NCBI GenBank assembly: GCA_015075185.1
Contig: JABTUW010000001.1
Location: 1,426,001 to 1,490,000, forward strand
Source: Anaerolineales bacterium
GTDB taxonomy: Bacteria > Chloroflexota > Anaerolineae > 4572-78 > J111
Reading direction: 5' to 3'
Length of the DNA: 64,000 nt
Numbering within the stretch: the first letter of the stretch is position 1; each line of letters begins with the position of its first letter. The position numbers were made by a program, and so were the translations under genes. Of this stretch, positions 7,791 to 17,025 are shown in pieces. The notes beneath the pieces are model-generated. The model saw only the letters and a list, made by a program, of their open reading frames with translations. It was not told the DNA's origin and made no database searches.

Positions 7791-9002
7791 ATGTCAGTCT
7801 CGCCGGATAAACCCGTGCCACAACAGCCACAACCGTCAGCGCAGCAGCGACCACTTCAACCGCTTCAACCGCGGCCCCCATCAACACCGCAAGCCCCCTC
7901 ATCACCCTCGGCCTCAGAACAACCGGCCGCACCACGGGTGCCTCGTGGAGCAGCTCAACGCCGGACGGGCGGCCCTGCCCCGCGCAGTTTAAGTCAGGTT
8001 TTAAAGGAAGCCGACCGCATGGTGGTGCAGGGTGAGCTTGACGAGTACCTGCCCGTACCCACCGGCTTTGATCAGCTTGACCGCTTGATTGGCGGCGGTC
8101 TGCGCCGCACCGAGTTGGTTTTGCTGGGCGGCGCTCAAGGTATCGGCAAAACTATTACCGCCCTACAAATGGCCCGTAATTTGGCCTTAAATGAAGCAAC
8201 CTATGCTTTTTACATCTCCTACGAACACAGCGAAGTCCACCTGTTAAATCGCCTTATTTGCCAGGAAAGTATTGACCCCACCATGAGCGATGCCAGCGCC
8301 GGGATTCGCTTAAAAGACTTGCACAACATTGTGGTCAGTAAGCGAGCGCGGGAATGGGTGCGTAACGATGGCAATGTTGGCTTACAACAGATTCTATCAC
8401 AGCATCCCAAGACTGCCAAAGCGATGGAAACAATTAACCGCTATGCCGACCGGCTCATTCTGATGAAGGCCAGCCCGGCGGTCACGACGCTTAACAGCAT
8501 CAGGGATATGACCCGGCAGATTGTCGAAGCTACCGGCGGCAAATTGGTGCTGTTTCTGGATTACCTGCAAAAAATAGCTATCTATCCGGAGCGCGCTTCC
8601 GATGAGAACGATAAGGTGACGATTATCGTCGAGGGGCTGAAGGATATTGCCATGACCCTCAACATTCCGGTTGTGGCCATTGTCGCCGCCGACCGGGAAG
8701 GGCTGCGCAGCAAGCGGATGCACCTGTACCACTTGCGCGGCAGTTCCGCCCTCGACTACGAGTGCGACATTGCCATTATTATGAACAACAAGTTCCACAT
8801 CCTCTCCAAAGACCACGTTTCCTTCAACCCCTATAAGAGTGACAGCTATCGCGATTGGGTCGTCTTTACCCTGGAGAAAAACCGGGCGGGCCGGGCTATG
8901 ATTGACGTCGAGTTCCAGATGCGGCCGCAGCACTTCTGTTTCAATCCCAAAGGCAATCTGGTCGAGCAAAAATTGATTGACGAGAAGATTATTGTGGAGT
9001 AA
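7791..9002 (+). CDS. DnaB C-terminal-like (RecA-fold) ATPase without DnaB N-domain
   Basis: 403 aa. Residues 1-60 are Pro/Gln/Ser/Ala-rich and probably disordered. A RecA-like core as in DnaB/KaiC then begins at PTGFDQLDRLIGGGLRRTEL. Walker A is GGAQGIGKT (113-121), Walker B is LVLFLDYLQ (252-260), and a DnaB-like C-terminal KNRAGRA appears near residue 365. The replicative DnaB N-terminal helical domain that binds primase is absent, so this is not an ordinary replicative helicase. It may be an accessory helicase-like ATPase. AGGGGAAACT precedes the ATG. It is monocistronic between a strong promoter (7631) and terminator (9081). Confidence 0.8.
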   Translation: MSVSPDKPVPQQPQPSAQQRPLQPLQPRPPSTPQAPSSPSASEQPAAPRVPRGAAQRRTGGPAPRSLSQVLKEADRMVVQGELDEYLPVPTGFDQLDRLIGGGLRRTELVLLGGAQGIGKTITALQMARNLALNEATYAFYISYEHSEVHLLNRLICQESIDPTMSDASAGIRLKDLHNIVVSKRAREWVRNDGNVGLQQILSQHPKTAKAMETINRYADRLILMKASPAVTTLNSIRDMTRQIVEATGGKLVLFLDYLQKIAIYPERASDENDKVTIIVEGLKDIAMTLNIPVVAIVAADREGLRSKRMHLYHLRGSSALDYECDIAIIMNNKFHILSKDHVSFNPYKSDSYRDWVVFTLEKNRAGRAMIDVEFQMRPQHFCFNPKGNLVEQKLIDEKIIVE

Positions 9003-9011
9003 GGATTATTG

Positions 9012-9050
9012 CTTGCTTGTTCCCAAACTGAGTTTGGGAACAAGCAAGCC
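9012..9050. repeat. Perfect palindrome, TTCCCAAACT family
   Basis: GCTTGCTTGTTCCCAAACT and its exact complement are separated by one base, giving a 19-bp stem, directly after the stop of the DnaB-C gene. A degenerate relative (CTTGTTTCCAAACC...GTTTGAGGACAG) lies upstream of recA at 45292-45330. Confidence 0.75.
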
Positions 9051-9080
9051 CAAAGTTTGGGCGCGAGAATTTGAGCTTTG

Positions 9081-9111
9081 AAGGAGCGGCTGTATCAGCC
9101 GCTCCTTTTTT
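9081..9111 (+). terminator. Intrinsic terminator
   Basis: AAGGAGCGGCTG (9081-9092), loop TAT, CAGCCGCTCCTT (9096-9107), then TTTT. This is a textbook hairpin plus T-run that ends the DnaB-C transcript. Confidence 0.9.
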
Positions 9112-9201
9112 GTGGGGCGTTAAATACACCTTTTGTTGGATGACGCGGTGCTTAATCATTGTTATACTGGGCAAATGTGGTGAGAAAGAGGGATTATACG
9201 A

Positions 9202-10512
9202 ATGCATCCAGTACAAGAAAGTCAATCTACCGTGACAATGTTTAACCCGCGCCGGGCGCGGCGAGTCATTATGCTGCTGGCGGCCAGTGTCGGCTTGATG
9301 ATGACCGGCTATGGCATTGTCATGCCTGTCTTTGCCAAGCGGCTGGGTGAGTTTGGTTCCGGGGTCGAGGCACTGGGCTTTATGACCATGGCCTTTGCCA
9401 TTGCCCAATTTCTGTTGGCCCCCTTCATGGGCACGCTGGCCGACCGGTTTGGCCGCCGCCCGCTTATTCTGATCGGCCTGGCCGGGGTGGTGGCGGCAAA
9501 CCTGGCCTATTTGCTAGTCGAATCAACTACCGCCTACATTGCCGTGCGCTTCTTTCAGGGCGCCATTACCGCCGGGCTGCTGCCGGCAGCGATGGGCATT
9601 GTCGCCGATATTGTGCCTGAACAGCAGCGCGCCCAGTGGGTCGGCACGCTCATGGGCAGCTACAGCGCCGGTTTTATCTTTGGCCCGGCTTTAGGGGGTT
9701 TTCTGTATGATCATTGGGGCTTTGCCGCTCCCTTCAGCCTGTCGGCGGGCCTGGCCCTACTGGGCTTGCTGCTCGCCGTGGTCATGGTACCGGAAACCCT
9801 ACCGGCGGCGGTTCGCCAGGCCACCGCGCCCCGCCAGCAAGCGGCTGCGCCTGATGGCGGCCTGCTGGCTTCCCTACCCCGGCCGCTTTATATCCTGGCG
9901 ACGCTGCTGCTGCTCGATTTTACGGCCGTCTTTGCTTTTGCCTTTATCGAGCCGCAGATGGTCTTTTATTTCTACGATCAACTGGCCTTCTCGACCACCC
10001 AATTTGGCCTGATCGTGGGTGGCTACGGGCTGGCAATGGTTTTCGGCCAGACCGTGTTGGGTCGCTTGAGCGACCGTTATGGCCGCCAGCCGATCATTGC
10101 CCTGGGTTTTGGCTTAAACCTGCTCTTTTACCTGAGCCTGGTGCTGTTCGAACAATTCAGCCTGGTGTTTGCAGGGGCCGTAATCGCCGGCCTGGGCGGA
10201 GCGCTCCTCTCCCCGGCCCTCAGCGCCTTCTATCTCGACATCACCGCCGAACAACACCGCTCGCGGGTCATGGGTCTCAAGGAGTCGGCGGCGGCGCTGG
10301 GGGGAGTTATCGGCCCGCTGCTGGTCGTCGTGGCCAGCTACTGGCTGACCGCGGAAAATATCTTCCTCACCTCGGCCTTGATCACGCTGACGGCGGTCGG
10401 TCTAACCCTGGTGGTTTTGCAGGCTCAACGGCGAGCGCCATCGCCGGCTCGGCCTGTCCCGGCTAATAGAGAAGTAACGTCGGTTACAGGCCCGGCCTCC
10501 TCCCCCAGTTGA
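9202..10512 (+). CDS. MFS transporter, drug-exporter (TetA/Bmr) type
   Basis: 436 aa with about 12 hydrophobic segments. MFS motif A occurs twice: GTLADRFGRRP after TM2 and GRLSDRYGRQP after the central loop. The N-half sequence GSYSAGFIFGPALGGFLYD (motif C-like, antiporter signature) indicates a proton-coupled exporter of the DHA1 group. The substrate is unknown. AGAGGGA precedes ATG 9202; an internal ATG at 9238 is a possible alternative. The gene is flanked by terminators at 9081 and 10537, so it is probably monocistronic. Confidence 0.85.
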   Translation: MHPVQESQSTVTMFNPRRARRVIMLLAASVGLMMTGYGIVMPVFAKRLGEFGSGVEALGFMTMAFAIAQFLLAPFMGTLADRFGRRPLILIGLAGVVAANLAYLLVESTTAYIAVRFFQGAITAGLLPAAMGIVADIVPEQQRAQWVGTLMGSYSAGFIFGPALGGFLYDHWGFAAPFSLSAGLALLGLLLAVVMVPETLPAAVRQATAPRQQAAAPDGGLLASLPRPLYILATLLLLDFTAVFAFAFIEPQMVFYFYDQLAFSTTQFGLIVGGYGLAMVFGQTVLGRLSDRYGRQPIIALGFGLNLLFYLSLVLFEQFSLVFAGAVIAGLGGALLSPALSAFYLDITAEQHRSRVMGLKESAAALGGVIGPLLVVVASYWLTAENIFLTSALITLTAVGLTLVVLQAQRRAPSPARPVPANREVTSVTGPASSPS

Positions 10513-10536
10513 GGTGAAAAGTAATCGGAGTAATAG

Positions 10537-10569
10537 GGAGTTCAAAGCAAGCTTTGGACTCCTTTTTTT
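10537..10569 (+). terminator. Intrinsic terminator after the MFS gene
   Basis: GGAGTTCAAAGC (10537-10548), AA, GCTTTGGACTCC (10551-10562), then seven T residues. Confidence 0.9.
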
Positions 10570-10614
10570 ACCCAACTTTACGATAGACACTAGGGGAAAT
10601 AAAAGTCGGCCTAT

Positions 10615-10643
10615 TTGTCAGCTTGAAGCAACTTGTCTATAAT
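10615..10643 (+). promoter_or_regulatory. Near-consensus promoter upstream of DUF4395
   Basis: TTGTCA (10615-10620), 17-bp spacer, TATAAT (10638-10643). The predicted start is near 10650, giving a leader of about 230 nt before ATG 10884. Confidence 0.8.
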
Positions 10644-10649
10644 TACGCC

Positions 10650-10858
10650 ATTCCGTCATATTGCTAAAAAGTTCGTATGATTTTCAGCCATCTGTTCACC
10701 ATCGAGTCAAATGTAAAAGTAACCCGCCTCAGCAACGGCGTGGTTTGCTTGTGTTGCGTCTGTCTGGCCAGGCCTCGATGGGAGGATTGCGCTTGCATGT
10801 AAGCTGTTTCTAGCTCAAAGCGACTCTTAGGCCCATCGGGAATTCGATGGGCCTTTTT
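10650..10858 (+). promoter_or_regulatory. Attenuator/riboswitch-like leader of the DUF4395-thioredoxin operon
   Basis: An intrinsic terminator, AGGCCCATCG (10829-10838)/CGATGGGCCT (10845-10854) plus T-run, ends only 25 nt before the start codon, so the gene can be expressed only by read-through. Upstream CTCGATGGG (10774-10782) can pair either with CCATCGAG (10699-10706) or with the terminator's 5' arm, CCCATCG (10832-10838). That is the layout of an anti-antiterminator, antiterminator and terminator. Further helices are visible: CGCC/GGCG near 10732-10750, and CGCTT/AAGCG enclosing AGCT/AGCT near 10788-10821. No known riboswitch class was recognised. Confidence 0.65.
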
Positions 10859-10883
10859 ATTTTATCTGGATAAGGGGGATACC

Positions 10884-11330
10884 ATGACCAAAAAAGTAGA
10901 TACAACCGCCATCAAGTTTAATCAAGCTTGTATCATTGGTTTTACCGTGCTCGGCTTTGTGCTCAATCAGCCCCTCCTGGTTTTGTTTGTTGGGCTGGTG
11001 CTGCTGATTGGGACAATTCTGCCCAACGCGGGCCTGTTCAAGCAGGTTTACCAGCAACTGCTTAAGCCCAACGGTCTGCTCAAAGCCAATGTCATTGACG
11101 ACGATCCTGAACCGCACCAGTTTGCCCAGGGGGTCGGTTCGCTCTTTTTGCTGGCAGGCAGCGCTGCGCTCCTGCTTTTCGACAATGCCGGCGTTGGCTG
11201 GGCGCTGGCCTGGACCGTGATTGTCCTGGCCGGGGTGAATCTCTTTCTTAACTTTTGTACCGGCTGCTTTGTCTATTACCAGTTGGACAGAGCCGGTCTG
11301 ATGCCTCATCCCGGCGCGGAGGGCAAATAA
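10884..11330 (+). CDS. DUF4395 family membrane protein
   Basis: 148 aa with about four transmembrane segments. It has the family hallmarks: an N-terminal NQACIIGF segment, the central acidic DDDPEPHQFAQGVG, and a C-terminal NFCTGCFVYYQL with a CxxC pair. DUF4395 proteins are commonly encoded beside thioredoxin-like or sulfurtransferase genes, and here a thioredoxin-like gene follows after 2 nt. This suggests a role in thiol or sulfur chemistry at the membrane, which is inference only. The start is supported by AAGGGGGA upstream. Confidence 0.88.
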   Translation: MTKKVDTTAIKFNQACIIGFTVLGFVLNQPLLVLFVGLVLLIGTILPNAGLFKQVYQQLLKPNGLLKANVIDDDPEPHQFAQGVGSLFLLAGSAALLLFDNAGVGWALAWTVIVLAGVNLFLNFCTGCFVYYQLDRAGLMPHPGAEGK

Positions 11331-11332
11331 CT

Positions 11333-11788
11333 ATGCTTGAACGAATGGTCATCACCTTGGTTATCCTGGGTGGGCTGGGACTGTTCTGGTTAGGCTGGCG
11401 ATATTACAAGCTCAAGCTAACCCAAAGCATCCAGCCAGCCGAGACGGCCCCCGGCATTCCCACGTTGCTTTTTTTCTGCGCAGATTACTGCGCTCCCTGC
11501 AAACTGCAACAGCAGCCCGTTGTGGACAGCCTGGCGGCCAAATTCGGCGAGAGCCTTGCCGTCAGGCGCTATGATGTCACCGAGCACCCGGCCCTGGCCA
11601 GTCGCTACAAAGTCTTAACCCTGCCCACCACCGTAGTTTTGAATGGCCAGGGATACGTGGCGCACATCAACTATGGGGTTGCCTCGCAGGCCAAGCTGGA
11701 AGCGCAACTGGCGCCACACCAGGCTGAAAACACCAGCCAGGGACATTCTCCATTCCCGGCGATGGCGCAGCATAACTGTAATTCGTAA
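11333..11788 (+). CDS. Membrane-anchored thioredoxin-like protein
   Basis: 151 aa. One N-terminal transmembrane segment (about residues 5-22) is followed by a thioredoxin fold with active site CAPC (in FCADYCAPCKLQ) and the cis-proline loop TLPTTVV. It probably faces the extracytoplasmic side or is membrane-tethered, acting as a disulfide oxidoreductase. ATG 11333 is chosen because it lies 2 nt after the DUF4395 stop and starts directly before the membrane segment; the open frame upstream is overlap. It is co-transcribed with DUF4395 under the leader at 10650. Confidence 0.85.
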   Translation: MLERMVITLVILGGLGLFWLGWRYYKLKLTQSIQPAETAPGIPTLLFFCADYCAPCKLQQQPVVDSLAAKFGESLAVRRYDVTEHPALASRYKVLTLPTTVVLNGQGYVAHINYGVASQAKLEAQLAPHQAENTSQGHSPFPAMAQHNCNS

Positions 11789-11810
11789 TTTTAGTAGCTA
11801 CTCAAGCCCG

Positions 11811-11916
11811 ATGTCATCCTTCGACTTCGCTCAGGACAAGTTTCGAGGTCATAGGCCGAGAGATCCCTGGAGTCCCCCATCGGCATGAGGGATTTCTCCC
11901 TTCGGTCGAAATGACA
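11811..11916. repeat. ATGTCAT...ATGACA palindromic repeat, copy 1
   Basis: Starts ATGTCATCCTTCGAC and ends TCGAAATGACA, with GAGATCCCT...AGGGATTTCTC inside. It shares its termini and core with copies at 23842 and 25013. No ORF is present. It lies between the thioredoxin-like gene and the 3' end of pyrB. Confidence 0.8.
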
Positions 11917-11964
11917 CTCCTTGCGTCCTGTGAATACCCAAGCCGTTAACCTGGCGAAAATCCT

Positions 11965-12000
11965 GGCAGCGGTCTGCGGTCGGTTGTCAGCGGTCGTCTA
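11965..12000. repeat. Partial GACCGC repeat at the pyrB stop codon
   Basis: On the minus strand the pyrB stop TAG runs straight into ACGACCGCTGACAACCGACC and GCAGACCGC. This is a fragment of the same repeat family as at 3236 and 26744. Confidence 0.6.
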
Positions 12001-12993
12001 TGCCTTGCCCAGCACTGCGGCCAGGAGAGCCATACGAATATACATACCGTTCTTCACCTGGCGGAAATAGGCAGCGCGGGGGTCGGCGTCAACGGCATAG
12101 TGAATTTCGCCCACACGCGGCAGGGGATGCATGACGATCATCTTTGATTTGGCTTTGGCCATCAGTTCAGGGGTGATCTCGTACTGATCCTTCACCTCCT
12201 CGTACTGGGCCAGGTCGGTGAAGCGCTCTTTTTGGACGCGGGTGACATATAAAACATCGGCGTTCTCGATGACATCGGCCACATCGTGCGTCTCCCGCAC
12301 GTCGAGCCTGGCGTCAATCACCTCGTTCATGAGGGTCAGGGGCAGTCGCAAAATTTCGGGCGAGACAAAACGCAGGCTAACCTTGTACTGCAGCAGCAGG
12401 CGGGTCAGCGAGTGGACCGTCCGCCCGTAGCGCAAATCCCCGACCATAGCGATTTTGAGGCCGTCCAGCCGACCCAACTCCTCTTTAATCGTAAACAGAT
12501 CCAGCAGGGCCTGGGTCGGATGCTCGCCCGCCCCATCGCCGGCGTTGATCACCGGCACGTTGGCGTAATCGGCGGCGACCTGGGCCGAGCCAATCTCCGG
12601 GTGGCGTAGCACAATCACGTCGGCGTACTGCTCCAGGGTGCGGATGGTATCGGCCAGGGTTTCGCCCTTGCTCACCGAGCTGAACTGCACACCCTGGGTG
12701 ATGGGGATAACCGCTCCGCCCAGGCGTTCCATGGCCGCAATAAACGAGGCGCTGGTGCGGGTGCTTGGCTCGTAAAAGAGACAGGCCAGCACGCGGCCTT
12801 TCAGCAAGTCCACCGCGCCCACCCGCTCGACCATCTCCCGCATTTCATGGGCACGGGCAAAGATGTAGTCCAGCCTGGCCGTATCAAACTGCGACACCGA
12901 AATAATATCCTGGTGGGTCAAGCCGTTGCCGATATAGACCGGCTTCGGCAGCGTCTCGAAATCAAACAGGGGTTTAATTTTTTCTAATAACAT
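11998..12993 (-). CDS. pyrB: Aspartate carbamoyltransferase catalytic subunit
   Basis: 331 aa. It catalyses carbamoyl phosphate + aspartate to carbamoyl aspartate, the committed step of pyrimidine synthesis. The carbamoyl-phosphate-binding motif [11 protein letters not shown] is near residue 72. [12 protein letters not shown] and the C-terminal [10 protein letters not shown], characteristic of ATCases, are also present. ATG 12993 is preceded by GGAAGGAGT; the open frame extends 45 codons further without a matching family sequence. No pyrI regulatory subunit is adjacent. It follows pyrC, with 174 bp of palindromic repeats between them. A GACCGC-rich repeat begins directly at its stop codon (11965-12000). 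Confidence 0.95.
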   Translation of the reverse strand: MLLEKIKPLFDFETLPKPVYIGNGLTHQDIISVSQFDTARLDYIFARAHEMREMVERVGAVDLLKGRVLACLFYEPSTRTSASFIAAMERLGGAVIPITQGVQFSSVSKGETLADTIRTLEQYADVIVLRHPEIGSAQVAADYANVPVINAGDGAGEHPTQALLDLFTIKEELGRLDGLKIAMVGDLRYGRTVHSLTRLLLQYKVSLRFVSPEILRLPLTLMNEVIDARLDVRETHDVADVIENADVLYVTRVQKERFTDLAQYEEVKDQYEITPELMAKAKSKMIVMHPLPRVGEIHYAVDADPRAAYFRQVKNGMYIRMALLAAVLGKA

Positions 12994-13040
12994 TTTGACT
13001 CCTTCCATCAGCAAGCTTGATAAATTTTCTTGAATCCTAG

Positions 13041-13180
13041 AGCCTGGAGGAGTTGAAACTCCAGGCTGGTATGGGAAGTTGGTTATAAACCGACTGAAAG
13101 CCATCGGCTGAAACAAACTACGGCTCAACCAGTCCGTTTGAACGGACTTTTTATAGTAGCCTGAACTTCAGTTCAAGGCT
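13041..13180. repeat. Cluster of short palindromes between pyrC and pyrB
   Basis: Three hairpins follow one another: AGCCTGGAG...CTCCAGGCT (13041-13067), AGTCCGTT-TG-AACGGACT followed by TTTT on the plus strand (13131-13152), and AGCCTGAACTTCAGTTCAAGGCT (13158-13180). The last covers the pyrC stop codon. They may terminate or process the pyrC-pyrB transcript. Confidence 0.65.
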
Positions 13181-14238
13181 CTCGGTATCATCTGTCCGCT
13201 GCCCGGCTGGGCCAGCACTTTTCCATCCGCATAGACCTCAGTTCCGCGCAAAACTACTCGCTGCACTCGCCCGGTCACGCGCATGCCCGAAAAAGGACTC
13301 CAGCCACACTTGGTCTGGAGTCCTTCGTTGGACAGGGTATAGCTGGCCCGGGGGTCTACCTCAACCCAGGTGTCGGGCTGAGGCGGCAATTTGAAGATGC
13401 GCCGGGGATGAGTGGCCATTAGCTCTATCAGCCGCTCCAGGGAGAGACGTTTTTCGGCGGCGGCGGTCAGCAGCAGCGGCAGTGAGGTTTCCAGGCCGGG
13501 TACCCCCGGCGGCGGGTTTGCCGATTGTTTTTCGGCCAGGGTATGGGGCGCGTGGTCGGTAGCGATGCAGTCAACCGTCGTATCCAGATGACGCCACAGC
13601 GCCTCGACATCCGCCGCAGCCGCCAGTCTAGGGCGCATGTCGGCCAGCGGTCCCAGGCGAGCCGCATCCGCTTCGCTCAAAAAGAGGTGGTGCGGGGTCA
13701 CTTCGCAGGTGACCGGCAGTCCGCGTCGTTTGGCGGCGGCAATTAACTCGATCTCGGCGCGGCGGCTGATGTGGCAAAAATGCACGGGCCGCCGGTAAGC
13801 CGCCGCCAGCCCAACGCCGACGGCCACATTCGGCCCTTCGGCGTGCATGGCGATGATTTTGCGGCGCGGCCAAAGCTGGAAACAGGCCAGCAGAGCCGGC
13901 AGGTCTTCTACCCGCAGCGGGCCAAAGGTTTCGTTGAGATAAATTTTTAGCGCCACCGCCGGCCCGCTAAGCTGAGGCAGCAGTTCAATCTCCTGGGGAC
14001 TGGCCCCAGCAAAAAGCCCAACATCGCAAAAGATAGCGCGTTGGGCTTTTTGGCAAGTCTCCCTCAAAGTACCGGGCCGGGTCAGGGGAGGCGTGGTGTT
14101 GGGCATGGCCAGCAGAGTGGTGATGCCCCCGGCCAGCGCCGCTGCCGTGCCGCTGCTAAAATCTTCTTTTTGTTCTCCCCCCGGAACCCGCAAATGGGTA
14201 TGCACATCGGCCAGGCCCGGAAGTCTTAGATTAGGCAT
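13168..14238 (-). CDS. pyrC: Dihydroorotase, CAD-type
   Basis: 356 aa amidohydrolase converting carbamoyl aspartate to dihydroorotate. Metal-site residues are visible: HTHLR near residue 13, the carboxylated lysine in ALKIYLNETFG, CHIS, TPHHLFLS and the catalytic aspartate in ATDHAPHT. The protein starts almost directly at the DVHTHL strand (MPNLRLPGLADVHTHLR), so it lacks the N-terminal beta-sandwich segment of typical bacterial type I enzymes. It matches the domain boundaries of the DHO domain in animal CAD, including GGEQKEDFSSGTAAALAGG and PRRIFKLPPQPDTWVEVD. GGAGGGG precedes the ATG. A terminator-like hairpin lies in its leader. Confidence 0.93.
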   Translation of the reverse strand: MPNLRLPGLADVHTHLRVPGGEQKEDFSSGTAAALAGGITTLLAMPNTTPPLTRPGTLRETCQKAQRAIFCDVGLFAGASPQEIELLPQLSGPAVALKIYLNETFGPLRVEDLPALLACFQLWPRRKIIAMHAEGPNVAVGVGLAAAYRRPVHFCHISRRAEIELIAAAKRRGLPVTCEVTPHHLFLSEADAARLGPLADMRPRLAAAADVEALWRHLDTTVDCIATDHAPHTLAEKQSANPPPGVPGLETSLPLLLTAAAEKRLSLERLIELMATHPRRIFKLPPQPDTWVEVDPRASYTLSNEGLQTKCGWSPFSGMRVTGRVQRVVLRGTEVYADGKVLAQPGSGQMIPRALN

Positions 14239-14281
14239 AACCCCTCCAGAAGGGTGAGAGACCTGACAGGTCTTTTTGCAT

Positions 14282-14312
14282 AAAAAAGGCCCGACTCCAC
14301 AGGAATCAGGCC
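14282..14312 (-). terminator. Attenuator-like terminator in the pyrC leader
   Basis: On the minus strand GGCCTGATTC, loop CTGTG, GAGTCGGGCC (with G-U pairs) is followed by six T residues. The end lies 43 nt before the pyrC start, so pyrCB expression probably depends on read-through. The loop region UUCCUGUGGAG only loosely resembles the PyrR-binding consensus. Confidence 0.55.
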
Positions 14313-14421
14313 GTTGATTGCGCGATAAGTGAAACTGATTTTCCAGGCAAAAACTGAAGTCACTCGTCCCCCACTTCTAGTTGCTCTGGGATTTGGATGA
14401 TACTACATCTAGGGGGACTGC

Positions 14422-14477
14422 GCAAATCCACACGGCTCTCTCGTGGATTTGCCCCAGCCCCGGCTCAAGTGTACAAT
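14422..14477 (+). promoter_or_regulatory. guaB promoter with overlapping palindrome
   Basis: TTGCCC (14449-14454), 17 bp, TACAAT (14472-14477) is a plausible sigma-70 promoter. A perfect 10-bp inverted repeat GCAAATCCAC (14422-14431)/GTGGATTTGC (14443-14452) overlaps the -35, as an operator would. The leader to ATG 14568 also contains CTACC/GGGTAG followed by TTCTTTTT (14515-14554), a possible weak attenuator. Confidence 0.5.
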
Positions 14478-14546
14478 GAGAGCAGATGTGAGGGCACGCT
14501 CAACGAAGAGATCCTACCTATCGCTGATAACGGCTGGTGCGGGTAG

Positions 14547-16043
<1,497 letters not shown>

Positions 16044-16101
16044 CTGCATCGGCTGGCTTTTTGTTTGAAAGCACCCGGCTGAGTCAAAAGATCCAAACTT
16101 A

Positions 16102-17013
16102 ATGTCATTCCAACTTGAGAAGCCAACGATAAATATTCCCGGCTCTATTCCCAAGAGCAAGCGCGACTTTCTCAGTCACCTGGTCAAGACTCTGGGCCAA
16201 ACTCCAGGGGTCGCAGCGGTAGTTTTGGGAGGTTCCTACGCTAGAGGAACCCAGCGTGAAGGGTCGGACCTGGATTTGGGCCTGTATTACGTAGAGGATG
16301 CGCCTTTTGCTATTGCCGACATCAAAGCCATTGCTAACAATATCTCTACCCAAAAAGCCCCGGTTGTGACCGGCTTTTATGGGTGGGGCGCATGGGTAAA
16401 CGGAGGAGCCTGGATTCAAACAGAAGTTGGCAAAGTGGACTTTGTGTATCGCAATCTCGATCAGGTCCAGCAAACCATTGCCGAGGCCCAGCAGGGGATT
16501 ATCCAGCACGACTATAACCAGCAGCCGGCGTATGGTTTTTACAGCGTCATTTATCTGGCCGAAACAGAGGTCTGTATTCCCTTGTATGATCCGCACGCGC
16601 ACATCACCCGTTTGAAGCGCCAGGTTGCCATCTATCCTCCAGAGCTTAAGAAAAGGGTGATTGTTGACTGGCTGTGGAGCGCCGAGTTCACTCTCGTCCA
16701 GGTCCAATATTTTGCCGCCGCCGCCGATGTCTACAATACGGTTGGCTGTCTTACGCGCATAGCCGCCAGTTTGACCCAGGCGCTTTTCGCCCTGAACGAA
16801 ACATATTTTATCAGTGACAAGCAGGTTATGGAGGCGATTGCCAGGTTTTCCATTCGACCGCCGGAGTATGTGGAACAGATTTCAGCTATTCTGGCTCAAC
16901 CCGGCCAGACAGCGGAAGAACTGAGCCGCACGGTCGCCCACCTTAAAGCCGTGTGGCAAAGCGTGGTTGTTCTGGCAGAAGACATATACCGACCCAAATT
17001 TAACCTGAGGTAG
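16102..17013 (+). CDS. Nucleotidyltransferase-fold protein (KNTase/pol-beta-like)
   Basis: 303 aa. The signature VLGGSYARGTQREGSDLDLG (GS then D56xD58) identifies the polymerase-beta-like nucleotidyltransferase superfamily, as in aminoglycoside nucleotidyltransferases and minimal nucleotidyltransferases. A helical C-terminal half follows. The substrate is unknown. It lies between guaB and purSL, ends 12 nt before the purSL ATG, and has no evident Shine-Dalgarno. It could be a passenger in the purine operon rather than part of the pathway. Confidence 0.75.
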   Translation: MSFQLEKPTINIPGSIPKSKRDFLSHLVKTLGQTPGVAAVVLGGSYARGTQREGSDLDLGLYYVEDAPFAIADIKAIANNISTQKAPVVTGFYGWGAWVNGGAWIQTEVGKVDFVYRNLDQVQQTIAEAQQGIIQHDYNQQPAYGFYSVIYLAETEVCIPLYDPHAHITRLKRQVAIYPPELKKRVIVDWLWSAEFTLVQVQYFAAAADVYNTVGCLTRIAASLTQALFALNETYFISDKQVMEAIARFSIRPPEYVEQISAILAQPGQTAEELSRTVAHLKAVWQSVVVLAEDIYRPKFNLR

Positions 17014-17025
17014 AATTTGCCACCG

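Noticed and set aside
10864..10876. ATCTGGATAAGG as a fragment of a TPP riboswitch
   Set aside because: The other conserved parts (CUGAGA and the paired helices) are missing, and it lies after the terminator.
14288..14312. PyrR-binding loop in the pyrC leader
   Set aside because: The loop matches the consensus only in part (UCC-x-G-x-G retained, AGG changed to GAG), so only the terminator is annotated.
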